From contig JAHHTZ010000004.1 of NCBI GenBank assembly GCA_020024285.1, positions 124,001-188,000 of the forward strand: a stretch of DNA of 64,000 bases, read 5' to 3'. The number at the start of each line of letters is the position of its first letter. The stretch's first letter is position 1. This DNA comes from Oscillospiraceae bacterium (GTDB lineage Bacteria > Bacillota > Clostridia > Oscillospirales > Ruminococcaceae). The position numbers and the translations under genes are program-made. Below are positions 50,989 through 60,030 of the stretch, piece after piece. Under the pieces are notes generated by a model that was given only the letters and a program-made list of their open reading frames with translations, was not told the DNA's origin and did not search any database.

Positions 50989-53004
50989 ATGGATTTTAAT
51001 ATCAGCGATGCAATGACCATCAAATTAGACTACGACCTGCCCGAATACCCCGCCTTTGAGGAGGGCATCCGCCGCGCACCAAGGCGCGAATCGCACCTGA
51101 GCGAATCCGACAAGGTGCTTGCCATCAAGAACGCGCTGCGCTATATCCACCCCGACCACCACGAGCAGATGGCAAAGGAATTTGCCGAGGAGCTGGAAAC
51201 CCACGGCAGGATCTACGGCTACCGCTTCCGTCCGCAGGGCATCATACACGGCAAGCCCATCGACGAATACAAGGGAAACTGCATCGAGGGCAATGCGTGT
51301 CAGGTCATGATCGACAACAACCTCGACTTTGACGTGGCACTCTATCCGTATGAGCTGACCACCTACGGCGAAACCGGTCAGGTGTGCCAGAACTGGATGC
51401 AGTACCGCCTCATCAAAAAATACCTCGAAGAGCTGCACGACGACCAGACCCTCGTGATGGAATCGGGGCATCCGCTGGGGCTTTTCAAATCCCACAAAAC
51501 CTCTCCGAGGGTCATCATCACAAACGGTCTGATGATCGGGATGTTCGACAATCAGCAGCAGTTTAACCGCGCCGCCGCACTGGGCGTTGCAAACTACGGA
51601 CAGATGACAGCGGGCGGCTGGATGTACATCGGACCGCAGGGCATCGTACACGGCACGTTCAACACCCTGCTCAACGCAGGCAGACTGGTGCTGGGCATCC
51701 CGAAGGACGGCGACCTTGCCGGCAAACTGTTTGTAAGCTCGGGGCTCGGCGGGATGTCCGGCGCACAGGGCAAGGCAGCCGATATCGCAAATGCTGCTTC
51801 CATCCTCGCAGAGGTGGATATTTCCCGCATCATGACACGCTACACACAGGGCTGGGTGGATCGATACACCGATTCCCTCGAAGAAGCCGTACAGTGGGCA
51901 AGAGAAGCACAGGCTGCAAAACAGCCCTGCGCCGTCGCTTACCACGGCAATATCGTTGACCTGCTCGAATACCTGCTCAAAAACGACATCCACGTTGACC
52001 TGCTCTCCGACCAGACCTCCTGCCACGTTCCGTATGACGGCGGCTACTGCCCGCAGGGGCTCTCCTTCGAGCAGCGCACCGAGATGCTTGCCAACGATCC
52101 CGAACACTTCAAGGAGCTTGTCAACAAGACGCTGCGCCACCACTATGAGCTTATCTGTGCGCTCCACGACAAGGGGACCTACTTCTTCGACTACGGCAAC
52201 AGCTTCTTAAAATCCGTTTACGATGCAGGCGTTCCGCAAATCTGCCGCAACGGTCACGACGAGGTGGACGGCTTCATCTTCCCTTCCTATGTAGAAGATA
52301 TCCTCGGTCCGTGCCTGTTTGACTACGGCTACGGTCCGTTCCGCTGGTGCTGCCTGTCGGGAAAACCGGAGGACCTCGACGCCACCGACGCTGCCGCAAT
52401 AGAATGCATCGACCCCAACGCGCGCTATCAGGACCGCGACAACTGGATCTGGGTGCGTGACGCGAAGAAAAACAAGCTCGTTGTGGGGACACAGTGCCGC
52501 ATCCTCTATCAGGATGCCTACGGCAGAACAAAGATCGCCCTTCGCTTCAATGAAATGGTGCGCGAGGGCAAGATCGGTCCTGTCATGCTCGGACGCGACC
52601 ACCACGACACCGCAGGGACCGACTCCACCTTCCGCGAAACCTCCAACATCAAGGACGGCTCCAACATCATGGCGGATATGGCAGTTCAGTGCTTTGCAGG
52701 AAACTGCGCCCGCGGCATGAGCCTTGTTGCCCTGCACAACGGCGGCGGCACCGGCATCGGAAAAGCCATCAACGGCGGATTCGGCATGGTGCTCGACGGT
52801 TCCGAGCGCGTTGACGAGATCCTGCGCCTGTCCATGACATGGGATGTCATCGGCGGCGTGGCAAGACGCTCCTGGGCAAGAAACGAGCATTCCATCGAAA
52901 CCTGCATCGAATTCAACCAGTCCCACAAGGGTGACTACCATATCACCCTGCCATATATCGCGGAGGATTCCGTCATCAAAGCAGCACTCGATTCCATCCA
53001 GTAA
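50989..53004 (+). CDS. hutU: Urocanate hydratase, long clostridial form
   Basis: Second step: urocanate to imidazolonepropionate using tightly bound NAD+. It has 671 residues against about 555 in Pseudomonas and Bacillus; extra sequence lies at the N-terminus (about 1-90) and between conserved blocks. NAD-related blocks are GGWMYIGPQGIVHGT (209-223) and FVSSGLGGMSGAQGKA (248-263). The region GYGPFRWCCLSGKPEDL (447-463) and LGRDHHDTAGT (534-544) are conserved. In the block matching the urocanase signature (FQGLPARICW), the sequence here is VGTQCRILYQ: the signature Cys is Leu506 and a Cys appears at 503. An AAGGAGG site precedes the ATG. Confidence 0.94.
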   Translation: MDFNISDAMTIKLDYDLPEYPAFEEGIRRAPRRESHLSESDKVLAIKNALRYIHPDHHEQMAKEFAEELETHGRIYGYRFRPQGIIHGKPIDEYKGNCIEGNACQVMIDNNLDFDVALYPYELTTYGETGQVCQNWMQYRLIKKYLEELHDDQTLVMESGHPLGLFKSHKTSPRVIITNGLMIGMFDNQQQFNRAAALGVANYGQMTAGGWMYIGPQGIVHGTFNTLLNAGRLVLGIPKDGDLAGKLFVSSGLGGMSGAQGKAADIANAASILAEVDISRIMTRYTQGWVDRYTDSLEEAVQWAREAQAAKQPCAVAYHGNIVDLLEYLLKNDIHVDLLSDQTSCHVPYDGGYCPQGLSFEQRTEMLANDPEHFKELVNKTLRHHYELICALHDKGTYFFDYGNSFLKSVYDAGVPQICRNGHDEVDGFIFPSYVEDILGPCLFDYGYGPFRWCCLSGKPEDLDATDAAAIECIDPNARYQDRDNWIWVRDAKKNKLVVGTQCRILYQDAYGRTKIALRFNEMVREGKIGPVMLGRDHHDTAGTDSTFRETSNIKDGSNIMADMAVQCFAGNCARGMSLVALHNGGGTGIGKAINGGFGMVLDGSERVDEILRLSMTWDVIGGVARRSWARNEHSIETCIEFNQSHKGDYHITLPYIAEDSVIKAALDSIQ

Positions 53005-53041
53005 CCACCGCTTGACTTCAAAGAAAAAGGAGATTTTTGAC

Positions 53042-53938
53042 ATGGCAAGAATTATCGAATGTGTACCAAACTGCTCCGAGGGCAGAAACAAGGAAATCGT
53101 AGAATACATCGCAGACGCTGTGCGCAGCGTTCCCGGTGTCACCCTGATGGACTATTCCTCCGATGAAAGCCACAACCGCAGCGTGTTCACGATGGTGGGC
53201 GAGCCGGAGCAGATCGGGGAGGCGGCATTCCGCTTCGCAAAAGCGTGTGTGGAAAAAATCGACATGACAAAGCACGAGGGCGCACATCCGAGAATGGGTG
53301 CCGTTGACGTCATCCCGTTCACCCCGGTAAAGGGCGTGGAGATGGAGGAATGCATCGAGCTTTCCAAACAAGTGGGCGAGCGCATCTGGAACGAGCTGCA
53401 AATGCCGGTAACACTCTACGAGGAATCCGCAACCGCTCCGCACAGAAGAAACCTTGCCGCCATCCGCAAGGGACAGTTTGAAGCAATGCCCGAAAAGCTC
53501 CAGGACCCACAGTGGTACCCCGACTACGGCGAGCACAAGATCCACCCGACCGCCGGCATCGTTGCCGTGGGCGCACGCTTCCCGCTCGTTGCCTTCAACA
53601 TCAACCTCTCCACCTCCGACCTTGAAATCGCAAACAAAATCGCCAAAACCATCCGCGAATCCTCCGGGGGCATGAAGTGGATCAAGGCGATCGGCGTAAT
53701 GCTCGAGGAGCGCAACATTGCACAGGTATCCATCAATATGATAAACTATACGAAAACACCGATGTACCGCGTGTTTGAAAACGTCCGCTTTGAGGCGGAG
53801 CGCTACGGCGTTCACATCATCGGCTCCGAGATCATCGGACTGCTGCCGATGAACGCCATGATCGACGCTGCCGAATACTACCTCAAGGTAGAAAACTTCG
53901 ACAAAGAAAATCAGGTAATGGAAAAACATCTCCTGTAG
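53042..53938 (+). CDS. ftcD: Glutamate formimidoyltransferase
   Basis: A 298-residue stand-alone formiminotransferase domain that moves the formimino group from formiminoglutamate to tetrahydrofolate, giving glutamate. Family blocks are MARIIECVPNCSEGRN, LMDYSSDESHNRSVFTMVG, HEGAHPRMGAVDVIPF (catalytic His region, about 80-95) and HPTAGIVAVGARFPLVAFNINL. In vertebrates this is fused to the cyclodeaminase; here that activity is the separate fchA product three genes on. The ATG at 53042 follows AAAGGAG. It lies 37 bp after hutU. Confidence 0.95.
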   Translation: MARIIECVPNCSEGRNKEIVEYIADAVRSVPGVTLMDYSSDESHNRSVFTMVGEPEQIGEAAFRFAKACVEKIDMTKHEGAHPRMGAVDVIPFTPVKGVEMEECIELSKQVGERIWNELQMPVTLYEESATAPHRRNLAAIRKGQFEAMPEKLQDPQWYPDYGEHKIHPTAGIVAVGARFPLVAFNINLSTSDLEIANKIAKTIRESSGGMKWIKAIGVMLEERNIAQVSINMINYTKTPMYRVFENVRFEAERYGVHIIGSEIIGLLPMNAMIDAAEYYLKVENFDKENQVMEKHLL

Positions 53939-53956
53939 GAAAAGGAAGTGCAGAAC

Positions 53957-55195
53957 ATGACAGCTTTGCTGCTGATCAAAAACATCGGGATGCTTGCGAC
54001 GGCACGCGGCTGTGCTGCCAGGGCAGGCGCAGAGCAGGGGGACATTTCCCTCACGCAGGGCTGCTGGATCACGGCAGAGAACGGCATCATCACAAAAATC
54101 GGGCAGGGCGAGCCCCCTGCCCTTGAGGGTGCACAGGTGATCGATGCAAAAAACCGCCTTGTCACGGCAGGACTTGTCGATGCCCATACGCACCTTGTCT
54201 TTGGCGGCTGGCGCGAGCATGAGCTGGCGCTCAAGCTCCACGGCGTCCCCTACCTCGACATCCTCGCACAGGGCGGCGGAATCCTCTCCACGGTGCACAG
54301 CACAAGGGCAGCGACGGAGGAGGAGCTTTGCGAAAAAACGGCGAAGCTCCTCAACGAAATGCTCTCCCTCGGCACCACCACCTGCGAAGCCAAGAGCGGC
54401 TATGGGCTCGACCTCGAAAACGAGTGCAAGCAGCTTCGCGTGGTGCAAAAGCTCCAGAATACCCAGCCGGTGGAGCTTGTCCCCACCTTTATGGCGGCAC
54501 ACGCCGTTCCGCCCGAATATCAGGAAAACCGAGAAGGCTACATCCGCCTGATCATCGACGAGATGATTCCCTACGTGAGCGAACACAAGCTCGCAAAATA
54601 CTGCGACATCTTCTGCGAAACGGGCGTATTTTCCGCAAAGGAATCGAAGAAGATCCTCCTTGCCGCAAAGGAACACGGGCTCATCCCGAAAATCCATGCG
54701 GACGAGATCGACCCCATCGGCGGTTCGGTCCTGGCAGGAGAGATCGGCGCCGTATCGGCAGAGCACCTCATCGTGTGCCCGCCGGAGGGCATCGCATCGA
54801 TGGCAAAGGGCGGCACGATCGCCTGCCTTCTGCCCGCGACCTCCTTCTACCTTGGGGCGACCTTCGCCCCGGCACGGGAGATGGTGACGGCAAACGTCCC
54901 GGTGGCGGTTGCAAGCGACTTTAACCCCGGCTCCACCCCGAACCTCTCCCTCCAGCTTGCGATGAACATCGCCTGCCTGCGCTACCGCCTCACTCCCGAG
55001 GAGGTGCTGACAGCGGCAACGCTCAACGCGGCGGCAGCCATCGGCTGCGCCGATAAGGTCGGCACCGTGGAGGTCGGCAAGCAGGCAGATCTGCTCATTT
55101 GGGACGCGCCGAACCTCAACTTTATTTTCTACCGCTACGGCAGCAATCTAATCGATACCGTCATCAAAAAAGGACAAATCGTAAAGAGGAGATAA
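53957..55195 (+). CDS. hutI: Imidazolonepropionase
   Basis: Third step: imidazolonepropionate to N-formimino-glutamate. A 412-residue amidohydrolase-superfamily enzyme with metal ligands in DAHTHLVFGG (about 75-84), H in PTFMAAHAVPP (about 183), H in PKIHADEIDPIGG (about 246) and D in AVASDFNPGSTPN (about 321). KSGYGLDLENE (about 147) is also specific. The ATG at 53957 follows AAGGA by ten bases; a GTG at 53948 is too close to that site. It lies 18 bp after ftcD and 5 bp before fchA, clearly in one operon. Confidence 0.95.
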   Translation: MTALLLIKNIGMLATARGCAARAGAEQGDISLTQGCWITAENGIITKIGQGEPPALEGAQVIDAKNRLVTAGLVDAHTHLVFGGWREHELALKLHGVPYLDILAQGGGILSTVHSTRAATEEELCEKTAKLLNEMLSLGTTTCEAKSGYGLDLENECKQLRVVQKLQNTQPVELVPTFMAAHAVPPEYQENREGYIRLIIDEMIPYVSEHKLAKYCDIFCETGVFSAKESKKILLAAKEHGLIPKIHADEIDPIGGSVLAGEIGAVSAEHLIVCPPEGIASMAKGGTIACLLPATSFYLGATFAPAREMVTANVPVAVASDFNPGSTPNLSLQLAMNIACLRYRLTPEEVLTAATLNAAAAIGCADKVGTVEVGKQADLLIWDAPNLNFIFYRYGSNLIDTVIKKGQIVKRR

Positions 55196-55200
55196 CAGAC

Positions 55201-55827
55201 ATGAAACTGACACAAATGCAAGTGAGAGCCTTCTGCGAACTGCTTGCCTCGGATGCACCGGCTCCCGGCGGAGGCTCTGCCTCCGCGCTCGCAGGCGCAA
55301 TGGGGATCGGGCTTGCCGAAATGGTCGCAAGCCTCACAATCGGCAAGAAAAAATATGCGGAATTTGAAGAAAACGCAAAGGAACTGCGCGACAAGGCATC
55401 AAAGCTCTGCAATGAGATGATCGTCAGCATCGACAAAGACACCGAAGCATTCGACGGCGTTTCCGCGGTGTTCGCGATGCCAAAGGATACGGACGAGGAA
55501 AAGGCTGCAAGAAAGCAGGCGATGCAGGCGGCGCTCAAGGAAGCGACGCTCGCTCCCTATTCCGTGATGGAGCTGTGCCTTGAATCCCTCAAAACCGTGG
55601 AACAGGGGCTTGGCAAAACGAACACCTCGGCAGCAAGTGACCTCGGCGTGGCAGCGCTCAACCTCAAATCCGCCGTACAGGGCGCATGGCTCAATGTGCT
55701 CATCAACCTCGGAGGAATCCACGACGAAGCCTTCGTGAGCGAGTACAAAGCAAAGGGCGAAGCCATCCTGCACGAAGCACTGCCGCTGGCTGACCGCATC
55801 TACGAAAGCATTTTGGAGAGTCTGTAA
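55201..55827 (+). CDS. fchA: Formimidoyltetrahydrofolate cyclodeaminase
   Basis: A 208-residue enzyme that converts 5-formiminotetrahydrofolate to 5,10-methenyltetrahydrofolate and ammonia, so the formimino carbon enters the one-carbon pool. Family features are DAPAPGGGSASALAGAMGIGLAEMVASLT (about 18-46), ELRDKASKLCNEMIVSIDKDTEAFDGV (about 61-87) and SDLGVAALNLKSAVQGAWLNVLINL (about 145-169). GAGGAG lies nine bases before the ATG at 55201. Its stop codon overlaps the hutD start by one base (TAATG). Confidence 0.95.
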   Translation: MKLTQMQVRAFCELLASDAPAPGGGSASALAGAMGIGLAEMVASLTIGKKKYAEFEENAKELRDKASKLCNEMIVSIDKDTEAFDGVSAVFAMPKDTDEEKAARKQAMQAALKEATLAPYSVMELCLESLKTVEQGLGKTNTSAASDLGVAALNLKSAVQGAWLNVLINLGGIHDEAFVSEYKAKGEAILHEALPLADRIYESILESL

Positions 55828-56390
55828 TGGCATATACGCTCATCGAGGGGACCGCGCGCACCGTGAGCCGCTGGGCAGGCGGGAGCAGCTCACAAATCTG
55901 CATCTATCCCGAAACGGCGCAGTATCAAAAGCGCGACTTTCTCTTTCGCGTCAGCACAGCGACCGCCGACACGGACGAACCTGCCCCCTATACTCCCCTG
56001 CCTGGTGTGACGCGCCACCTCCTGATGCTCCAAGGGAGCGCGGCCGTGCATCACGAAGGGCACTACAGCCTCACGATGACCCCCTATCGGGAAATCGACG
56101 TCTTTGACGGCGGCTGGGACAGCTCCGCCGCGGGGAAGGTGCAGGACTTTAACCTCATGTGCCGCGGAACGTGTCGCGGGGAATTGTCGGTGCTGACAGA
56201 GGACACTGTCCTTTCGTGCGACGGTTGGACGCATCTGCTGCTCTACTGCGGTCAAGGGGATGCCTGTGTGCTTGTGGGAGACGAATCCATTTCCCTCAAA
56301 GCGGAGGATGCCCTCCTGCTCACGAAGGAGCCGGGCTGTCGGGTGATGCTCCCGCACGCAACGGTTGTGTGTGCCAAAATAACGGTATAA
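55827..56390 (+). CDS. hutD: HutD/Ves family cupin-like protein
   Basis: A 187-residue beta-rich protein of the HutD family, found in many hut operons and proposed to tune or limit the histidine pathway; its molecular role is not settled. Recognisable parts are SRWAGGSSSQICIYPE (about 14-29), FLFRVSTATADTDEPAPYTPLPGVTRHLLMLQG (about 38-70), PYREIDVFDGGW (about 86-97) and DFNLMCRGT. Translation is coupled to fchA. It is the last gene of the operon, followed by a strong terminator. Confidence 0.9.
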   Translation: MAYTLIEGTARTVSRWAGGSSSQICIYPETAQYQKRDFLFRVSTATADTDEPAPYTPLPGVTRHLLMLQGSAAVHHEGHYSLTMTPYREIDVFDGGWDSSAAGKVQDFNLMCRGTCRGELSVLTEDTVLSCDGWTHLLLYCGQGDACVLVGDESISLKAEDALLLTKEPGCRVMLPHATVVCAKITV

Positions 56391-56392
56391 CA

Positions 56393-56427
56393 AAAACAGG
56401 ACTGCATGATGCAGTCCTGTTTTTTTG
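56393..56427 (+). terminator. Terminator of the hut operon
   Basis: Stem AAAACAGGACTGCAT/ATGCAGTCCTGTTTT, with almost no loop, then a T run. Confidence 0.9.
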
Positions 56428-56493
56428 GTTTGGTTTATGCGTCTAATGCTGTCGCAGGAGTTTTCCTGTGATTGCGCTGTGCCTTTGATATCA

Positions 56494-56990
56494 TCGCAGA
56501 ATCTTCCGCATAAAGCCGACCATGACGCTCCACCCTATCGCAGAATCTTCCGCATAAAGCCGAGCACAACGCTCCACCCTGTCGCAGAATCTTTCGTACC
56601 AAGCCGAGCATGACGCTCCACCCTATCACAGAATCTTCCGTACCGAGCCGAGTATGACACCCTGTGCCATACTCGATGGTCGTGAAGGATGATGCGCTCC
56701 ACCCTGTCGCAGAAGCTTCCGTACCGAGCCGAGCATGACGCTCCACCCTATCGCAGAATCTTCCGTATAAAGCCGAGCACAACGCTCCACCCTGTCGAAG
56801 AATCTTTCGTACCGAGCCGAGTATGACACTTTGTGTCATACTCGTAAAAGATGATGCACCTTGTGCATCATCTTTTGCATGGTCGTGAAGGATGATGCGC
56901 CTCACCCTATCGCAGAATCTTCCGTACCAAGCCAAGTATGACGCTCTGCGTCATACTTGTGAAGGTTGAGGCACTCAGTGCCTCAACCTT
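56494..56990. repeat. 44-bp repeat array with interspersed hairpins
   Basis: Eight copies of a unit beginning TCGCAGAATCTTCCGTACC, then GAGCCGAGCATGACGCTCC and ACCCT, start at about 56494, 56538, 56582, 56626, 56707, 56751, 56795 and 56910. Most neighbours are exactly 44 bp apart. The longer gaps contain strong hairpins with 11- to 14-bp stems and 3-nt loops: 56650-56674 (GAGTATGACAC arm), 56819-56843 (GAGTATGACAC/GTGTCATACTC), 56846-56876 (AAAAGATGATGCAC arm), 56934-56958 (AAGTATGACGC arm) and 56962-56990 (AAGGTTGAGGCAC arm), the last abutting the stop codon of the next gene. Not a CRISPR: there are no unique spacers. Confidence 0.9.
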
Positions 56991-59131
56991 TATTTGCCTT
57001 CCAGCGGAGCGTCTGTGATGACGATATCACCGCCGACGCTGGTTGTGAAGTGCAGGAACCCGTGGGAATCCACGCGGTAGTTGACGTTTGTCAGCTGGCT
57101 GTAGGTATTGTTTGCGCGGTCATAGCGATAGAATTTGAGGGTATCCTTGTTCATTTTGCTCAAATCCACCTTTGCTGCCACATGAACCGGCATCCCGAAG
57201 ATGCCGTTGTGGAACAGGGTCACAACCTCCAGCTTGTTCTTGTAGTATTTGCAAAACAGCTTCTCCACCGATTCCGGAACGGTGCAGGAGGTGCGTACTG
57301 CAAGATTGATGTTTCCCTCAAGGGATGCAGCTTTTGCAGCATCGAGGTACAGACGACCCTCGGTCACGCCTTTTACAACGGTATCTGCCATCAGGGTCGC
57401 TTTTGCGCCCTTGGCAGCATTCGCCATGCTTCTGAGGTCGGAGGCGGAAACTGTTTTCGCATTTTCTGTAAGGATCGCGATGGTTTTGCTGCCGCCGTGC
57501 AGCTCCTCATCTATCTTGCGGAGCACCGCATCCGCATTGACGGAGCCATCCTTGCTGACATTGGAGGACGGTCTGCTCAGTCCGGTGAAGCAGGAGGATT
57601 TTGGCGCAGGGGTGCGGCGATCCTCGTCGTCGCGTGAAGAATGGCGGTCGCTGCTTGTGCTTGAGTGGTTGGTATTGTCCGCAGCCTTCTTGACAGTGAG
57701 GGTGAAGTTCGTTGTCTGTTCTACACCTTGGTGAACGGTGTCTTCTCCGGTCACAGTGATGACATAAACGCCTTCCTGCGTCAGGTCTTTGTTGATTTTA
57801 AGCTGTGTGCCATCTACTGTAAAGGCTGTAGAGTCACCGGCAGCTCTGTCCAGTGTCACACCAGTTACCTCATAGGTTACATCTGCATATGCACCGCCCT
57901 GACCATCTGCTGCGGACAGGGTTCCCAACAGTTCCCCCTGTTTTGCCTTGTCCGGGGGCAGTTGTTTACTGTTTGGGGAGATTTGGATGCCTTGCAGCTG
58001 TGCTGGAGGGTTTGTATCATTGACAGTGAGGGTGAAGTCCTTTTCTACCTTCTTAGAAGTTGCTTTATCTGTTGCAGTTACAGTGATTCTGTACTCTCCG
58101 GTTTCTGTTAGCTTCTCACTGATTTGAACCTCATCAGCATTCACCTTAAATTTATTTTTATCAAATGGCTGTCCCTCTAACGTAACAGCCGTTATTTCAC
58201 AGTCTGCCTTACCATAAAAGCTGTTGCCATCGCTGCCTATAAGCTTGATGTGGGTCAATATTTTATTGGGATTCGCCTCGCCCTTTGAGATAGTATCTGA
58301 CACAGGATCAAACTCCATGCGATCAAGGGTTGCAGCATTCCCAACTACTTCCAAGATAAAATCAACACTTCTTATGGCTCCCAAATCCGAAGTGCCTTCA
58401 ATGGTGATGGTATACTTTCCTTCTTTTGTGATGCTTCCATCGGAAAAGAGCTCATAGGTTCCGTTCTTATCTTGCACACCAAAGCAGGAGCTGTAATCTG
58501 TTTGAGCATCGCCCTCAAGTTTTGCAGAAACAACGCTGTATTGTACATTCCCCTGATAGTTCCCGTTCATTTTATACGGTTCTATGTCGCAGATGTGTGC
58601 AGTGGTTTCGGGTGGGGTTGGTTGTAATTGATGAATCGCTGCTCTAAGGCTATCGGGTTTGCATTTTAAACGATCCAAGTCATCTGGGTCTTTAACATAG
58701 ATTGAAATTTCTTTTTCGGCTGTATCTCCCTGATGCTCCGCAGTGATGGTGACTGGATACGCTGCATTCTGTACCTGCAAGCTATGTCCGCTTTTTATTC
58801 TCAGTTCAAACTTACCGGATGCAGGAGCGACCTCAAAGTTCGTCGTGTCAGAGATGTTCACAGTTGCATTGGGAGCATATGTACCACCATCTTTCATGAC
58901 TATAAATGTCACAACTGGATGTCCGTCTGTAATGTCATTTTTTGAGATATTGATATTACCAGAAGGATACTTGTCGATTGTGATTTTGAGCTTATCCCCC
59001 GCTCTTGCGTCGGCGTCTGCCACCGTGACCTCTTGCTGCGGAAGTTCGGTTTCGGTATTTTGTGCCATTGCCGGAGCTGCCATACCTGCAAGCATTGCAG
59101 CAGCAATCAGCACGGAAAGTAGCTTTTTCAT
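56990..59131 (-). CDS. Large secreted protein with Ig/cadherin-like repeats
   Basis: A 713-residue exported protein. The signal peptide is MKKLLSVLIAAAMLAGMAAPAMA (1-23). At least three or four beta-rich modules follow, several ending with a strand such as ITIEGTSDLGAIRSVDFILEV, YRITVTATDKATSKKVEKDFTLTV or YVITVTGEDTVHQGVEQTTNFTLTV, like bacterial Ig or cadherin-like domains. A Ser/Asp/Arg linker (about 485-515) leads to a C-terminal domain (about 530-713). Its end, FYRYDRANNTYSQL...GFLHFTTSVGGDIVITD, resembles the region before the anchor in the 17547-18698 protein. No LPxTG, transmembrane anchor or SLH domain is seen. GGGAGG precedes the ATG. Confidence 0.85.
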   Translation of the reverse strand: MKKLLSVLIAAAMLAGMAAPAMAQNTETELPQQEVTVADADARAGDKLKITIDKYPSGNINISKNDITDGHPVVTFIVMKDGGTYAPNATVNISDTTNFEVAPASGKFELRIKSGHSLQVQNAAYPVTITAEHQGDTAEKEISIYVKDPDDLDRLKCKPDSLRAAIHQLQPTPPETTAHICDIEPYKMNGNYQGNVQYSVVSAKLEGDAQTDYSSCFGVQDKNGTYELFSDGSITKEGKYTITIEGTSDLGAIRSVDFILEVVGNAATLDRMEFDPVSDTISKGEANPNKILTHIKLIGSDGNSFYGKADCEITAVTLEGQPFDKNKFKVNADEVQISEKLTETGEYRITVTATDKATSKKVEKDFTLTVNDTNPPAQLQGIQISPNSKQLPPDKAKQGELLGTLSAADGQGGAYADVTYEVTGVTLDRAAGDSTAFTVDGTQLKINKDLTQEGVYVITVTGEDTVHQGVEQTTNFTLTVKKAADNTNHSSTSSDRHSSRDDEDRRTPAPKSSCFTGLSRPSSNVSKDGSVNADAVLRKIDEELHGGSKTIAILTENAKTVSASDLRSMANAAKGAKATLMADTVVKGVTEGRLYLDAAKAASLEGNINLAVRTSCTVPESVEKLFCKYYKNKLEVVTLFHNGIFGMPVHVAAKVDLSKMNKDTLKFYRYDRANNTYSQLTNVNYRVDSHGFLHFTTSVGGDIVITDAPLEGK

Positions 59132-59320
59132 TTTGTTTGCCTCCCTTAACCTTTTTTATAGCAAACTATAGCATAAACTGCTGCAAAAGAAAAGCTGTTT
59201 CATCTATAAACACAATGGATTATGAAAAGTTTATCAATTATTCCAGATAAGGGAAATTTTTTTGTGAAAATAATAACTTTCCCTGCTGTATTCCAATCAA
59301 TTTTCTCGCTTTTCCCTGCA
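59132..59320. other. Upstream region of the Ig-like protein gene
   Basis: About 190 bp, AT-rich, with two minus-strand -10-like boxes (TATAGT near 59170 and TATAAA near 59160), but neither has a clear -35 at normal spacing. Nothing else is evident. Confidence 0.4.
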
Positions 59321-59360
59321 AAAAAAGAGCCTTATGCAGCTTGCAATAAGGCTCTTTTTT
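59321..59360. terminator. Bidirectional terminator next to the HAD gene
   Basis: Stem AAAAAAGAGCCTTAT/ATAAGGCTCTTTTTT with a 10-nt loop. It touches the stop codon of the leftward HAD phosphatase gene. Confidence 0.88.
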
Positions 59361-60013
59361 TAGTTCAGCAAATACCGTCTTAGCTCCTCCACCGTTTCCA
59401 CGATGGCTGCGGCGCCCGCTGTTTCCAGCTCCTGTCTGCTGCCGTAGCCGTAGAGGACACCGATGGCGTCGATGCCCACCTCGTGTGCGCCCTCGATGTC
59501 GAATTTTCGGTCGCCCACCATCACGACGCTTGAGCAGTCGGTGATGTTGGCGCGCGAAAGGGCGCAGCGGATCACATCCGCCTTTTCGACGCGGCTGCCG
59601 TCAAGCTCTGCGCCGGTGATGCCGTCAAAATAGCCGTCCAGCCCGAAGTGCTCCATGATCTTCTTTGCAAACACCTCCGGCTTCGAGGTTGCAAGCAGGA
59701 CGGTTTTGCCGTGCTCCTTGAGGCTTGCAAGCATCGTTTCCACATGGGGGTACACCTCGTTTTCAAAGAGTCCCACCGTGGAAAAACGCTCCCGAAAATA
59801 GCCGACCGCCTGCTCTGCCTGCTCGCGCCCGAGCTTTGCATACTCCAAAAACCCATCGAGCAGCGGCGGTCCGATGAAGGGATAAAGCGTGGTGCGGTCC
59901 TCCACCTCGATGCCGAGCTTGTGCAGGGCATACTGGACACAGGTTGTGATTCCAAGTGCGGAATCCGTCAATGTCCCGTCAAGATCGAACAAAATTACAT
60001 CGTATTTCTTCAT
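59360..60013 (-). CDS. HAD-family phosphatase, phosphoglycolate phosphatase-like
   Basis: A 217-residue haloacid-dehalogenase superfamily hydrolase. Motif I is FDLDGTLTD with nucleophile D10 and D12; motif II is LLATSKP (Ser/Thr, about 107); motif III Lys lies near 143 (VEKADVI); motif IV is MVGDRKFDIEGA (about 169-180). The alpha-helical cap after motif I (FIGPPLLDGFLEYAKLG) is of the PGP/Gph type and close to Bacillus PpaX or YfnB-like 5'-nucleotidases. The exact substrate is unknown. It is 17 bp after the FAD dehydrogenase gene and likely cotranscribed. Confidence 0.9.
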   Translation of the reverse strand: MKKYDVILFDLDGTLTDSALGITTCVQYALHKLGIEVEDRTTLYPFIGPPLLDGFLEYAKLGREQAEQAVGYFRERFSTVGLFENEVYPHVETMLASLKEHGKTVLLATSKPEVFAKKIMEHFGLDGYFDGITGAELDGSRVEKADVIRCALSRANITDCSSVVMVGDRKFDIEGAHEVGIDAIGVLYGYGSRQELETAGAAAIVETVEELRRYLLN

Positions 60014-60030
60014 AATATATCCTCAGTTTC

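Noticed and set aside
56435..56935. Minus-strand frame of 166 codons across the 44-bp array
   Set aside because: The 44-bp period is not a multiple of three, no start signal exists and the hairpins explain the sequence better.
56494..56950. Possible CRISPR array
   Set aside because: Units of 44 bp are directly adjacent with no unique spacers, and no cas genes are present.
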